A DNA stretch of 64,000 bases from Gammaproteobacteria bacterium UBA2965 (lineage in GTDB: Bacteria; Pseudomonadota; Gammaproteobacteria; Pseudomonadales; Azotimanducaceae). Every line of letters begins with the position of its first letter. Positions within the stretch are counted from its first letter, which is position 1. Below, one piece after another: positions 51,039 to 59,910 of this stretch. The stretch is from contig DEBD01000013.1 of NCBI GenBank assembly GCA_002348385.1, forward strand, positions 401,633 to 465,632, read 5' to 3'. Made by a program: the position numbers and the translations under genes. The notes under the pieces are model-generated. The model was not told where the DNA came from, did not search any database, and saw only the letters and a list, made by a program, of their open reading frames with translations.

Positions 51039-52964
51039 CTAACCACCAGCGATCTCACTAGGGGCGAACACCAATAGCACGTTGCCTCCCATGCGTCCGC
51101 TGGACAGATAGCCAGAGTTCACCAACACATGGCCGCGAACGACCACCGGGCCGTCTGCAGCAATGGAACCGCCGTGGGCAAGCTCACCGGAAACGGTTTG
51201 AAACGACCGATTCGTATCGTAGTCCCAGATCAGTTCTCCGGTGCCCGCGTCGTGGGCTCGCAGATGACCGTCAAAGGCGCCGGCAAACACCACTCCGCTC
51301 GTTGCGGTAACCGCCGCGGAGATCCCCGGGTCACACGCAGGCTTGTCGGCTTCAGCGCATACATCGGGCGCTGGGGCAAACCACAGCAGGTTACCTGATG
51401 CGGTGTCCAATGCCGACAATCCCGGCACGGCCACGCCCGCCAGGCGATCGCTGACCCCCGTGTCCGCGATAGGCGCAAACAAGCGCGTACCGTCAGCGGC
51501 CATCCCCCAGTGCACACCGCCAAAAAAACCGCCCCGGCCCACCTTGCGCTGCCACACTAAGGCGCCCGCCCTGTCGGGGTCTAGGGCGTATACCATGCCA
51601 GACTTCTGACCTGCCAACAGCAAGCCTCGTCCGCCACTCAGCGTGACAAGTATGGGAGACGCACCGAAATCCAAATCGGGACCGTTCTCCTCTGGACAGT
51701 TGCCTCCGCCACCGATATAGCAAGCCATGTTCCATGCGTCGCCAGCCAAAGCTTGAAAGTGCCAGGCCAGCTCACCGGTGCTTAGATCCATGGCCACTAT
51801 CGCATCGCTGGTTTCCGCCGCCGGCGAGGTGTACGCCTCGCCCGTTCCCACATATAGCAAACCGCGCTGTTCATCGATGGTCGGGCTGTTCCACACGGGC
51901 GCACCGGCAGGATGGAAGCGCGTCCCACGCGATTCGCCGTCGCCGCCGCTTGGCCGCGGCGTTTCGGGTATCGCATAGCTGGTCCACCGAATTGACCCTG
52001 TGTATATATCCACCGCGACGACGCCACCTCGAAAGGTACAGCACGGATAGGACGGATCTGCTGCGCTCGCCCATTCCGTGGATGACAATGGAACGTACAG
52101 CAGGTCCTTATACAGCCGCGGCGAGCCGGTGATCGTGGTGGCTGGGTGGTCGTCCGCCCGGACCTTCCAGATCAGATGCCCGTTAGTCGCATCGATGGCG
52201 TAAACGTTTCCGGCAATGTCACCAAACAACGCCCTGGGCGGGTCCAACTCGGTGGCCACGCTGATGGCGTTACGCACCTCCGCAGACGCCTTAAAAGTCC
52301 AATGGGCACAACCAGTACCCAGGTCGAGAGCGTAAACGGAGCCATCCTGGCTGCCCACAAGAATCGATCCGGCGTAGTAGCTGGGCTGGCTGCGGGCGCG
52401 GGTGGCGCCGGAGTATGCGAAAGCCCACTTGAGGCGCAAACGGCTAACCTGCTCAGTCGTGAGCTCCCCCACATCCGGGGAAACGTAGCGCGTGCTCTCC
52501 AGCGTCAGCCCGAAGCCTTGCAGTGGCTGTTGTGCAGACGCCTTCATAGCCGATCCAGCGGGGCAAGCCAGGACCGGCACGCTTGCCTTTGAACTCCGGC
52601 CCAGGTGGTCGGCAAGGGATCTGATCTGGCCGTCATCCAATCCTTCCACATACTCGCGCATCAGGCCGCTCTTTAGTGAATCGTGGACGGCATTGCTGCC
52701 TATGAGCTCGAACAACACCTCGTGCGGCGCCTTAGGATGCGCCTGGGAGTGACAGCGCGCGCAACGCGCTTCGTAGGCCGCTTGAGGCGAGAAACCTTCT
52801 GTTGCGATCGTAACGCTGTCCAACAATGCCTGCTCATGGAGTTCGCAGCTGGCAAGCCAAATCATCGCGAACATCAACATGCGGCTCCAACGATAGCGCG
52901 CAACGCGCTCGCCAGGGAGTTTCGGACGACCGGCCTGGTCGTAGTGCGGCGGCTGGCTTGTCAT
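51039..52964 (-). CDS. Quinoprotein dehydrogenase with N-terminal cytochrome c domain, polyvinyl alcohol dehydrogenase-like
   Basis: A 641-residue protein. Near the N-terminus a hydrophobic stretch ends in LASC (Cys40), which fits a lipoprotein signal; the start may be M29 (52880). A heme-binding CARCH is at 68-72, followed by a small cytochrome c domain. The rest is an eight-bladed-type beta propeller with repeated WxF and DGxVYALDxxTG segments and a vicinal CC pair in PSYPCCTF. This order matches PVA dehydrogenase (cytochrome). It probably oxidises a secondary alcohol in the periplasm, passing electrons through heme to the respiratory chain. PQQ supply genes are not in the window. Confidence 0.85.
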   Translation of the reverse strand: MTSQPPHYDQAGRPKLPGERVARYRWSRMLMFAMIWLASCELHEQALLDSVTIATEGFSPQAAYEARCARCHSQAHPKAPHEVLFELIGSNAVHDSLKSGLMREYVEGLDDGQIRSLADHLGRSSKASVPVLACPAGSAMKASAQQPLQGFGLTLESTRYVSPDVGELTTEQVSRLRLKWAFAYSGATRARSQPSYYAGSILVGSQDGSVYALDLGTGCAHWTFKASAEVRNAISVATELDPPRALFGDIAGNVYAIDATNGHLIWKVRADDHPATTITGSPRLYKDLLYVPLSSTEWASAADPSYPCCTFRGGVVAVDIYTGSIRWTSYAIPETPRPSGGDGESRGTRFHPAGAPVWNSPTIDEQRGLLYVGTGEAYTSPAAETSDAIVAMDLSTGELAWHFQALAGDAWNMACYIGGGGNCPEENGPDLDFGASPILVTLSGGRGLLLAGQKSGMVYALDPDRAGALVWQRKVGRGGFFGGVHWGMAADGTRLFAPIADTGVSDRLAGVAVPGLSALDTASGNLLWFAPAPDVCAEADKPACDPGISAAVTATSGVVFAGAFDGHLRAHDAGTGELIWDYDTNRSFQTVSGELAHGGSIAADGPVVVRGHVLVNSGYLSSGRMGGNVLLVFAPSEIAGG

Positions 52965-53076
52965 CTACCTTCATCCCCGTCCTGACGCGCCACCTTATAA
53001 CAACCCGACCCTGCTAGGTAATATCACACGGTTCTGGCATTCTGTGGCACTGCCCGCGCCGATAAGGACTAAGCAA

Positions 53077-53997
53077 ATGAAGGTTTTCATGACCGGCACC
53101 ACCGGCCACGCTGGGAGCGCGGCACTGGAACATTTCGTGCAGAACGGTCACGAGGTATACGCGCTGGTGCGGCCCCATCACCTGGCGACGCTGCCATCCA
53201 GAGAGGGAGTGCACTGGATTGGTGGGGATTTTGCCGACTCAGAAATCGTTAGCGAGACTACCCGGCTCGCCGATGCGGCGGTACACATCGGGGCTTCCCA
53301 CGATGAGGAGCAGGAGCGCCTAGACGCCCTTGCCATCGCCGCCATCGCCGATGCACTCGATGGATCCGGGAAGGTTTTCGTCTCCACCAGCGCGACACCC
53401 GTATACGGCGACACCGGTCGAACCCCGCGCGACGAGCACGAACCCATCGAGAACCCTCATCCCCTGCGGGCATGGCGCGCGCGCCACGATCTTCAGGTAG
53501 TGGGATTTGCCGAGCGCGGAATTCGCGGGGTGGTAGTGCGTCCGGGCCTTATCTACGGGCGTGCGGCAGGTTGGCTCGCCGGATTGATCGTGCGCGCCCA
53601 GAAAACGGGCATCTCACGATATATCGGAGACGGACTCAATCTGACCAGCACCATCCATGCCGACGCGCTGGCAGACCTTTACCTCAAAGCTGTGACAGAC
53701 GAGTCGGCCCACGGCATCTACAACGCGGCATCCGATGAAGTGGTCTGCAGCCGGGACACGGCGCACCTCATTGCTGACATCTATGGTCCTGGCATCGAGG
53801 CGGTCTCTTGGCCGCTGGAGGAAGCGCGCGAAGCCCTTGGCGAACTCGCCGACCTCAGCTGCGTTGAGTGCATTGTGTCTTCCAACCGTGCCCGCGCTGA
53901 GCTCGGTTGGCATCCCATTGCCCCGAGCGTCACCACCGAGCTGGCCAGTGGGTCTTACCGCAACGCACCACTTACTCCCTCCAGCTACGACAGCTGA
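53077..53997 (+). CDS. Extended-SDR / NAD-dependent epimerase-like protein
   Basis: A 306-residue Rossmann protein with TGTTGHAG at about residues 6-13. The catalytic YxxxK of the family is not evident: the expected region reads HPLRAWRARHD, without Tyr or Lys. RPGLIYG and YNAASDE follow as usual. It may be a reductase using other residues or a non-catalytic dinucleotide sensor. The ATG at 53077 has AAGGA upstream. It starts a three-gene rightward unit. Confidence 0.82.
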   Translation: MKVFMTGTTGHAGSAALEHFVQNGHEVYALVRPHHLATLPSREGVHWIGGDFADSEIVSETTRLADAAVHIGASHDEEQERLDALAIAAIADALDGSGKVFVSTSATPVYGDTGRTPRDEHEPIENPHPLRAWRARHDLQVVGFAERGIRGVVVRPGLIYGRAAGWLAGLIVRAQKTGISRYIGDGLNLTSTIHADALADLYLKAVTDESAHGIYNAASDEVVCSRDTAHLIADIYGPGIEAVSWPLEEAREALGELADLSCVECIVSSNRARAELGWHPIAPSVTTELASGSYRNAPLTPSSYDS

Positions 53998-54016
53998 AAA
54001 CTGAGCAGCACACCTC

Positions 54017-54724
54017 GTGACGAACAAAGTGCAATTGCTTTTGAGCCTTCACGACAGCGCCCAGAGGCAAGCTCTGGCCGAACGGCTGACACGCGAAGGA
54101 CAAGCCGCAACGCGTTCACTGCCCGCAGCATCTTGCCGGCAGGTAGTTCGAGTGCCGGGGGATCCCACTGAAAGCGTGCCCCAGGACGGCCAGGTAACCA
54201 CCCACGACCCGTTCCCGCCTTTTGACGTGGTGTTCGAGCTGAGGTCGCAAAGCCTTCCCCTGAATGCACTGATCCAACCTATTGCCACAATTGGGCAACG
54301 CCTGGAAGCCATGATCGATCGATCCAAATGCGCCGCACTGGCAGGCACCGAGCACGTCGTCGTTCCCGGCACACAACCCTTGATGTTGATCATGGCATTG
54401 CGGCGATTGCCCAGCCTGTCGCGCGAGCAGTTTCACGATTTCTGGCAGAATCATCACGCAGATGACGTGCGCAGATCTGTTACGGGCTTGAGGGGTTACC
54501 GGCAATTCCATGCAGACGAAGCTGCGACGGCGGAGGCCGCAGCACTAGCGGGGCTGGCCATCGACGACCTGGAAGGAACCGCTGAGGGTTACTACGCGAG
54601 TATGGAAGAGTTCCTGGAAATCATGGCGAGACCCGAGGTATCCGCAGACGCGGGCTTCATCGACCACTCGAGATCCGGCATGTGGTTGTACGCACTAAGC
54701 GACGCCGGCCCGTCGCCCGATTGA
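54017..54724 (+). CDS. EthD-domain protein
   Basis: A 235-residue protein starting at GTG. The C-terminal half is an EthD/dimeric alpha-beta barrel domain (LMLIMALRRLPSLSREQFHDFWQNHHA, GLRGYRQFHA, EGYYASMEEFLEIM). The first 110 residues are not recognised. EthD accompanies P450 systems for ether degradation with unclear role. It is 19 bases after the epimerase-like gene and 15 before the membrane protein gene. Confidence 0.78.
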   Translation: MTNKVQLLLSLHDSAQRQALAERLTREGQAATRSLPAASCRQVVRVPGDPTESVPQDGQVTTHDPFPPFDVVFELRSQSLPLNALIQPIATIGQRLEAMIDRSKCAALAGTEHVVVPGTQPLMLIMALRRLPSLSREQFHDFWQNHHADDVRRSVTGLRGYRQFHADEAATAEAAALAGLAIDDLEGTAEGYYASMEEFLEIMARPEVSADAGFIDHSRSGMWLYALSDAGPSPD

Positions 54725-54739
54725 GCATCGAGCACGCGC

Positions 54740-55813
54740 ATGGACTGGTCGCGCATCGTCAGTATTTCCGGAGCCTATACAGCTCTGCTGATCGGTGGCG
54801 CTTTCGCTACCGGGCAGGAAGCCATGCAATTTTTTGTCAGTCACGGAGCCGGTGGCATCGTGGGCCTGGGAATCTGCTGGGTATTGCTGGCGTACTCCTG
54901 CGGCTCACTGATAAGTGCCGGCAGGCGAGCCCAACTGAGCACCAACGAGCAAGCGTTTCGCTACTTCTGCGGGCGGATTGTCGGCACAGGGATCACCTGG
55001 TACGTCATGGTAATGATCGTGGCCGTATACGGGGTGATGCTCGCTGGCGTAGGCGCGACGCTACAGCAGGCCTACGGCCTGCCGGTAATGGCCGGCACCA
55101 GCCTGATGGCCGCGTGCACCCTGGCCACGCTGCTGTTGGGCCTGCAGCGAATCGTCAACGTACTGGGCGTGATGGGGCCCGGCATCGTGGCGCTTACCGT
55201 AGCCACCGCCATCGCCACGCTCTTGGACAACTCCACTGATCTGTCGGCAGGCTTGAAGATAGCCAGTGACATGGATCTACTCAGAGCTTCAGACAGCTGG
55301 CAATTCTCTGCCCTGCTGTACGTTGGCCTAGCGCTGCCGGGCATGGCCGGATTTCTGCCGCCACTGGGCGCAACCCTTGGCAGCAAGCGGGACGCCTTCG
55401 CCGTGGCCGCGCTAGGGCCGGCGCTCTTCATCTTGGCGATGGCGCTGGTGGTGGTCGCCTTACTGGGCAACATCAAAAGCCTGCAGGGCGCGGAAGCGCC
55501 CGTGCTGGTACTGGCAACCAACCTGTTTCCCACCTTTGGCGGCATGTTCGCGGCAGTCATCTTTCTGGGCATTTTCACCACGGTGACCCCAATGATGTGG
55601 ACCGTCTGCCGCCGGTTCGCAGAGGACACCACACCACGCTATCGAGCCCTGGCCGTGGGGCTGACACTGCTGTGCTGGATCGGGGGCAACCTGCTCCCCT
55701 TCGGTCAGCTGGTCAATCTGATCTACCCCACGGTAGGCTTTGTCGGCCTATTCCTGCTGGCCTGCCAGATCTACACGGATACAGCCCGTTGGGCCCGCCG
55801 CTACAAACAGTGA
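54740..55813 (+). CDS. YkvI-like LeuT-fold membrane protein
   Basis: A 357-residue membrane protein with about ten hydrophobic segments. The first helix has SGAYTALLIGGAFATGQEAMQFF, resembling YkvI-family and amino-acid/choline transporters of the LeuT fold with an unwound helix 1. No substrate can be assigned. It is the last gene of the unit with the EthD protein. ATG start with CGCGC just upstream and no strong ribosome binding site. Confidence 0.8.
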   Translation: MDWSRIVSISGAYTALLIGGAFATGQEAMQFFVSHGAGGIVGLGICWVLLAYSCGSLISAGRRAQLSTNEQAFRYFCGRIVGTGITWYVMVMIVAVYGVMLAGVGATLQQAYGLPVMAGTSLMAACTLATLLLGLQRIVNVLGVMGPGIVALTVATAIATLLDNSTDLSAGLKIASDMDLLRASDSWQFSALLYVGLALPGMAGFLPPLGATLGSKRDAFAVAALGPALFILAMALVVVALLGNIKSLQGAEAPVLVLATNLFPTFGGMFAAVIFLGIFTTVTPMMWTVCRRFAEDTTPRYRALAVGLTLLCWIGGNLLPFGQLVNLIYPTVGFVGLFLLACQIYTDTARWARRYKQ

Positions 55814-55900
55814 ACCGAAACACCACAATGCCGCGCGACGGCGCCGCGAGCTGCTAACGTTTAGTGACCCTGAGAAGTGCGCCAAACAGTGCGAGAGCTT

Positions 55901-55914
55901 GGCGGTGCACCGCC
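55901..55914. other. Perfect 14-bp palindrome in the gap before the 2-hydroxyacid dehydrogenase
   Basis: GGCGGTGCACCGCC reads identically on both strands. It lies in the 230-base gap between the membrane-protein stop and the dehydrogenase start. It could be a regulator site or chance in GC-rich sequence. I see no gene in this gap. Confidence 0.3.
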
Positions 55915-56043
55915 GTGCAGGTAACGCGGACTGCCACTCAGACGAGCCATATTACCGTAGTCACAGAGCCGCCCCGACGGCCGTAGTGCGGTAACCTAAG
56001 CGATCCCGACGAATGCTGCGCGATCTTTGCGCACCGAACGAAT

Positions 56044-57027
56044 ATGCCCAAACATGATGACCTCACCAAACAGAGCCGTACTGGGCGCCGCCAACTGTAT
56101 TGCTCCTTTCAACCACCTGAAAGCGTGCGCCAGCTCCTCGAGCAAAGATGCGAAGTGCGCTTTGCTTCCGGCAAGGGCCCCATCGCCCACCAGATAGGCG
56201 ATGCCGAGGCCGCCATGGTGGTGGTCACTGACGATCTGTCGGCACCGGTCATCATCGATCTGCCGGCATCGCTGCGGGCGATTGCAACCTATTCGGTGGG
56301 CTATGAGCACATCGACGTGGCAGCCGCCACCGCCCGTGGCATTGCGGTGCTGACCACACCGGACGTGTTGAGCCCGGCGGTGGCGGAGAACGCGCTGTTT
56401 CTCCTGCTGGGCGTTGCGCGTCGAGCGACGGAGAGTATCGAGCTGGTGCGCAGCGGGCGCTGGTCTGGCTGGACCCCCACACAACTCATTGGCTTCGAGC
56501 TCCGAGGCAAGACATTGGGCATACTCGGCATGGGCAGAATCGGGGGCGAAGTGGCTCGCCGCGCCAGCGCGCTTGGCATGACGGTGTGCTATCACAACCG
56601 GCACCCCGCCACCGCGCCCAATGCCCGGGCGTACCGGTTCGAGCCGGATCTCTATGAATTTCTCGGTAGTCTGGACGTGCTGCTGCTTGCCGCACCGTCC
56701 ACCGACGAGACAAGAGGCATCATCAATTCCGACACCCTTGCCCAACTGAAACCCGGCGCCAGCTTAATCAATATCGGGCGTGGTGATCTGGTGGTCGATG
56801 ACGCAGTGATCAGCGCGTTGCAGTCAAGGCATTTGCGCGGGGCTGGACTCGATGTCTTCAACAATGAGCCCGCACTGGACCCGCGTTACCTGGAGCTTCC
56901 CAACGTGTTCGCACTACCCCACATCGGCAGCTCTACCATAGAAGCGCGCACCTCTATGGCCGAAATCCTGTTGGACGGCCTGGACGCCATCGACCGCGGC
57001 GAGCGGCCCGCGAACCAGATCGGCTAG
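56044..57027 (+). CDS. D-2-hydroxyacid dehydrogenase (glyoxylate/hydroxypyruvate reductase type)
   Basis: A 327-residue D-isomer-specific dehydrogenase. The Rossmann loop is GILGMGRIGGEVARR, the catalytic Arg is in NIGRGDLVVD, the Glu in FNNEP and the His in LPHIGSST. It reduces 2-keto acids such as glyoxylate or hydroxypyruvate with NAD(P)H. It is a stand-alone gene and may be a housekeeping neighbour rather than part of the pathway. Confidence 0.9.
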   Translation: MPKHDDLTKQSRTGRRQLYCSFQPPESVRQLLEQRCEVRFASGKGPIAHQIGDAEAAMVVVTDDLSAPVIIDLPASLRAIATYSVGYEHIDVAAATARGIAVLTTPDVLSPAVAENALFLLLGVARRATESIELVRSGRWSGWTPTQLIGFELRGKTLGILGMGRIGGEVARRASALGMTVCYHNRHPATAPNARAYRFEPDLYEFLGSLDVLLLAAPSTDETRGIINSDTLAQLKPGASLINIGRGDLVVDDAVISALQSRHLRGAGLDVFNNEPALDPRYLELPNVFALPHIGSSTIEARTSMAEILLDGLDAIDRGERPANQIG

Positions 57028-57728
57028 CACATTGGCTCCGTTCATCGAGCCCATGGTGGGTTGGCCGCATTGCCGAGTATTCCAAACGATCCGTCGCCAA
57101 GGGCCGTAACGGAGATGCTTGATGTCATCGCCGTCGCCGCGCGGCGAAAGACCTTCGCAAGCGTATGCGTTCACGCAAGAGAGCCATCGACCATTAACCG
57201 AACAAGAAACGTTAACGCTTCGTGATAGTTTGGTGATCTTTCTCCGGGAAGGTGGCGTCTGGCAACTACTTATGCAGATTCATCATGCAACGACCGAGCG
57301 CGGCGCTAGCCTCAACGCTCGTTTCCAAATAACCCGCCCACAGCGTCGACTTCAACGTGGATATTGCCAATTCAACCGACGGCATCCACATCACACACTT
57401 GCTCGTTGCCGCACACCCCAAGGCCCCCGCTTAGTCCCTGGAAAATTATGTGAAACTTTATTTCACTATATATTCAGTTACTTAAAGGCATATCCTCAAC
57501 AGAATATAGATGCTGGAAGTTCCCCCTTGAAGAATACTACCGGGGTCGAAATCGCGAAATTCCCGCCCAAATTAATTAGGTCGCAGACTCACGCGCCCCA
57601 CCCTCGTTTGCCGGCTAGCAAGGCGCAGATCAGCTGTGGCGCGGCGACTAACGGATGGGATTGAACAGCGCGTCCTAGCCGCCGGCGACGATCGTGCCGG
57701 TATGGAAGCAGTCCCCGTGGCGGAGCAC
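57028..57728. other. 701-base region without a convincing gene
   Basis: No supported gene lies here. A frame of 181 codons on the plus strand (57119-57664) has no recognisable domain, no good ribosome binding site and irregular composition. The middle (about 57440-57560) is distinctly AT-rich compared with its surroundings. It separates the 2-hydroxyacid dehydrogenase from a leftward ferredoxin. Confidence 0.6.
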
Positions 57729-57920
57729 CTAATCGTCGGCGTAACTGAGTGCCTGCGACGGACACTGCTCACACGCAAAGCGGACCCGGGCGTATTGCTC
57801 GGGCTTGATGTCGTCGACGATCACCAGTTTGTCGTCGTTATCGAACGAAAACACATCGCCAATGGTTTCGGTGCATGCTCCATAGCTGCAACACACGCCC
57901 CGATCAACGGTTACTTTCAT
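57729..57920 (-). CDS. One-cluster ferredoxin
   Basis: A 63-residue ferredoxin with CCSYGAC (CxxYxxC) near the N-terminus and QCPSQAL near the end. Tyr replaces the fourth Cys position, unlike the His of the other two ferredoxins in the window. Such variation tunes cluster type and potential. It lies downstream of the Rieske oxygenase gene on the same strand and may feed electrons to it or to a P450. Confidence 0.87.
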   Translation of the reverse strand: MKVTVDRGVCCSYGACTETIGDVFSFDNDDKLVIVDDIKPEQYARVRFACEQCPSQALSYADD

Positions 57921-58144
57921 CGGTCGCTCATGCTTCCCTGCGGCCTCATGGCAGATGACCTGCCTATACGAACTTTAGCGGTTGAGTCAGCTTACGTAGC
58001 ACGCAGCGCTTATTCTAAGGAATAGACCCGCACCGGTTTGCCCGGGCCTCGCACTGTATCCAGTTGTAACGCATATCAGGCGCGCAACGAGGGCAATCCA
58101 AAGTGCAGCTTCCCCAATCGCCCCAGGAACTGCTCGAGAGCTCC

Positions 58145-58185
58145 AATTTTTTCGCCGGCGGCCAACACATGCCGGCCGCGAAATT
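58145..58185 (-). other. Stem-loop just downstream of the Rieske oxygenase gene
   Basis: GCCGGC at 58154-58159 and 58171-58176 can pair around an 11-base loop, extended by AATTT/AAATT flanks. It follows the stop of the leftward Rieske gene by 4 bases. The minus-strand hairpin is followed by A rather than T, so it is not a classical terminator. Confidence 0.35.
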
Positions 58186-58188
58186 CAC

Positions 58189-59544
58189 CTACTCGCCCAG
58201 ATAGCGGTCTAGCTCTTTGTGATAGTGCCGCAGGCGTCCTTCCAGCTCGGACCAGAGCGGCCCACGGAACCCGCGGGAGCGCATACCCTTTTGCACCACA
58301 GGCACCAGGTCAATGTCTTGGTTGAGTACCTCGCCCAATTCGGGCCGAACATCCACCGGCACGTGAGTGATCTCTGGCCGCACGGTACCGGTCACGTCGG
58401 TGCCCTCTGGCAGCCCCATCCATGCGGGCACGGTGTAATCCGGATCGTCCACGTAGCGAAACAGAATCATGTTGTCATAGAAGAACCGCTCTGGGTCCGT
58501 TGGGTGAGGCATGAATCGCATGATGAATACGCCTTCGGGATGCATGCCCAGCTGCACATTAGGAAACACACCCGTTGTCCAGCTATCGATGAGCTGACCG
58601 TCGGTAAACTTGTCGTAGTGATCAAGGCCCAGACGCTCGGCTCGTTCTCGCTTCGCGGCCTGAATGACGCCGCGCACCTCGCTCGCCCGTTGTGGGAATC
58701 CTTCCGGCTCAATGCCGGCATCGATCATCATTCCCCGCAACCCATCGTCCACGCTTTCATCATCGGCAATGGCATGCGCCTTGGTGCCGAATGGCACAAT
58801 CATGCGGTGAGCCCCATTCGGATAAAGGTCAATCTGACTGTAGTCTTCCATCACCGTCTGGGTCTGCGGATGCACGTAAGGCAGATGGTAAGTCTCATAG
58901 AAAGCATCGATACCCGTTTTCCAGTTCGCCCTCCATTCGCTACGCACATGGTGGACCACGTGCATCTTTTCTATCTGGTAGTTTTCCAGATAGCCGGGGG
59001 GCAAACCGATCGCGTCGGCGAGCTCCGGCGCCTTCGGATCCATGTTGATGAAGATCAAGCCGGCCGCCAAGTCACAGCGCACTTCGTTCAAGCCGGGCCG
59101 ATGGGCGATAAGCTTCGGGTTGAAAGTGTTCTCCTCCGTGATGTCCCTCAGCTCGCCGTCTGTGGCGAAGTTCCAGCCATGAAAAGAGCACGTGAAACTT
59201 TCGGCGTTGCTGAACTCCGCATGTGCAATTCGATTGCCCCGATGCGGACACACGTTGTAGAACGCCTTGATGCCCATGTCCTGCTGACGCACCACGATGA
59301 ACGATTCGTGACCGTGCTCGTAGGTAAAGTAATCACCGGGCTCAGGAATATCGGACACCACCCCGGCAAGGAGCCAGGCCCGCGGCCACAGATGCTGCCA
59401 CTCGCGCTCCATGAACTCGCGGGACGTATAGCGAGACGGATGCACCACATCCAGCCCGTTGTCGATCTCAGGCTGTTTGGCTTCGAGCGATTCTCTTGGC
59501 CCATCGAGATCCATCGGCCACCGAACGTTTATTCGTGAGCTCAT
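58189..59544 (-). CDS. Rieske non-heme iron oxygenase, large subunit
   Basis: A 451-residue ring-hydroxylating oxygenase alpha subunit. The Rieske ligands are CPH (Cys99, His101) and CSFH (Cys119, His122). The mononuclear iron site is in DAFYETYHLPYVH (two His five apart). It hydroxylates or dihydroxylates a substrate with O2; steroid 9-alpha-hydroxylase-like or aromatic dioxygenase roles are both possible. The ATG at 59544 follows GAGGAGGGG; a GTG at 59550 is possible. No beta subunit is adjacent. Confidence 0.9.
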   Translation of the reverse strand: MSSRINVRWPMDLDGPRESLEAKQPEIDNGLDVVHPSRYTSREFMEREWQHLWPRAWLLAGVVSDIPEPGDYFTYEHGHESFIVVRQQDMGIKAFYNVCPHRGNRIAHAEFSNAESFTCSFHGWNFATDGELRDITEENTFNPKLIAHRPGLNEVRCDLAAGLIFINMDPKAPELADAIGLPPGYLENYQIEKMHVVHHVRSEWRANWKTGIDAFYETYHLPYVHPQTQTVMEDYSQIDLYPNGAHRMIVPFGTKAHAIADDESVDDGLRGMMIDAGIEPEGFPQRASEVRGVIQAAKRERAERLGLDHYDKFTDGQLIDSWTTGVFPNVQLGMHPEGVFIMRFMPHPTDPERFFYDNMILFRYVDDPDYTVPAWMGLPEGTDVTGTVRPEITHVPVDVRPELGEVLNQDIDLVPVVQKGMRSRGFRGPLWSELEGRLRHYHKELDRYLGE

Positions 59545-59910
59545 GGGCACCCCTCCTCAACCTCTCAAGTGGGTTTTCATCATAGCATGTCGCCGTTATC
59601 TCTCCTCCAGTTCAGCAACGCGCAAGCAACAACCGCAATGAACGCTACCGCGCGCGCGTTTTTGGGCTTCCAGCAGCCACACAATCCGTACTTGAGAGTA
59701 GCGCGAACGTGGGGAACACCCATTTTCCAGCACGCGTGGGCGAGGTCAGATTACCCAGCGTAGATCCATCGCCTGGCCTCATGGTTTGCGCAAATAGCCA
59801 CCCATACCCTTTTCTAGGTGGGTATTCCGCCTCCCGGGCATAAACATCAAGTTAGGCGAGTGCCACGGAACGTTGCATTGAGATAAAGTAATCCTGCCAC
59901 CCAAGAAACA
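59545..59910. promoter_or_regulatory. 366-base divergent region between Rieske and monooxygenase genes
   Basis: No gene is seen. It contains an imperfect inverted repeat (ATACCC 59804-59809, GGGTAT 59820-59825) that could be a regulator site, and presumably promoters for both directions. No confident -35/-10 pair was found. Confidence 0.35.

Noticed and set aside
55996..56745. 249-codon minus-strand frame opposite the 2-hydroxyacid dehydrogenase
   Set aside because: The plus-strand enzyme has all catalytic residues; the antisense frame is composition-driven.
57119..57664. 181-codon plus-strand frame in the gene-poor region
   Set aside because: No domain, poor start context, and a composition change in the middle; kept only as part of the empty region.
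58219..59538. 439-codon open frame antisense to the Rieske oxygenase
   Set aside because: The minus-strand protein has complete Rieske and iron motifs; the plus frame has no recognisable domain and is a GC-rich codon shadow.
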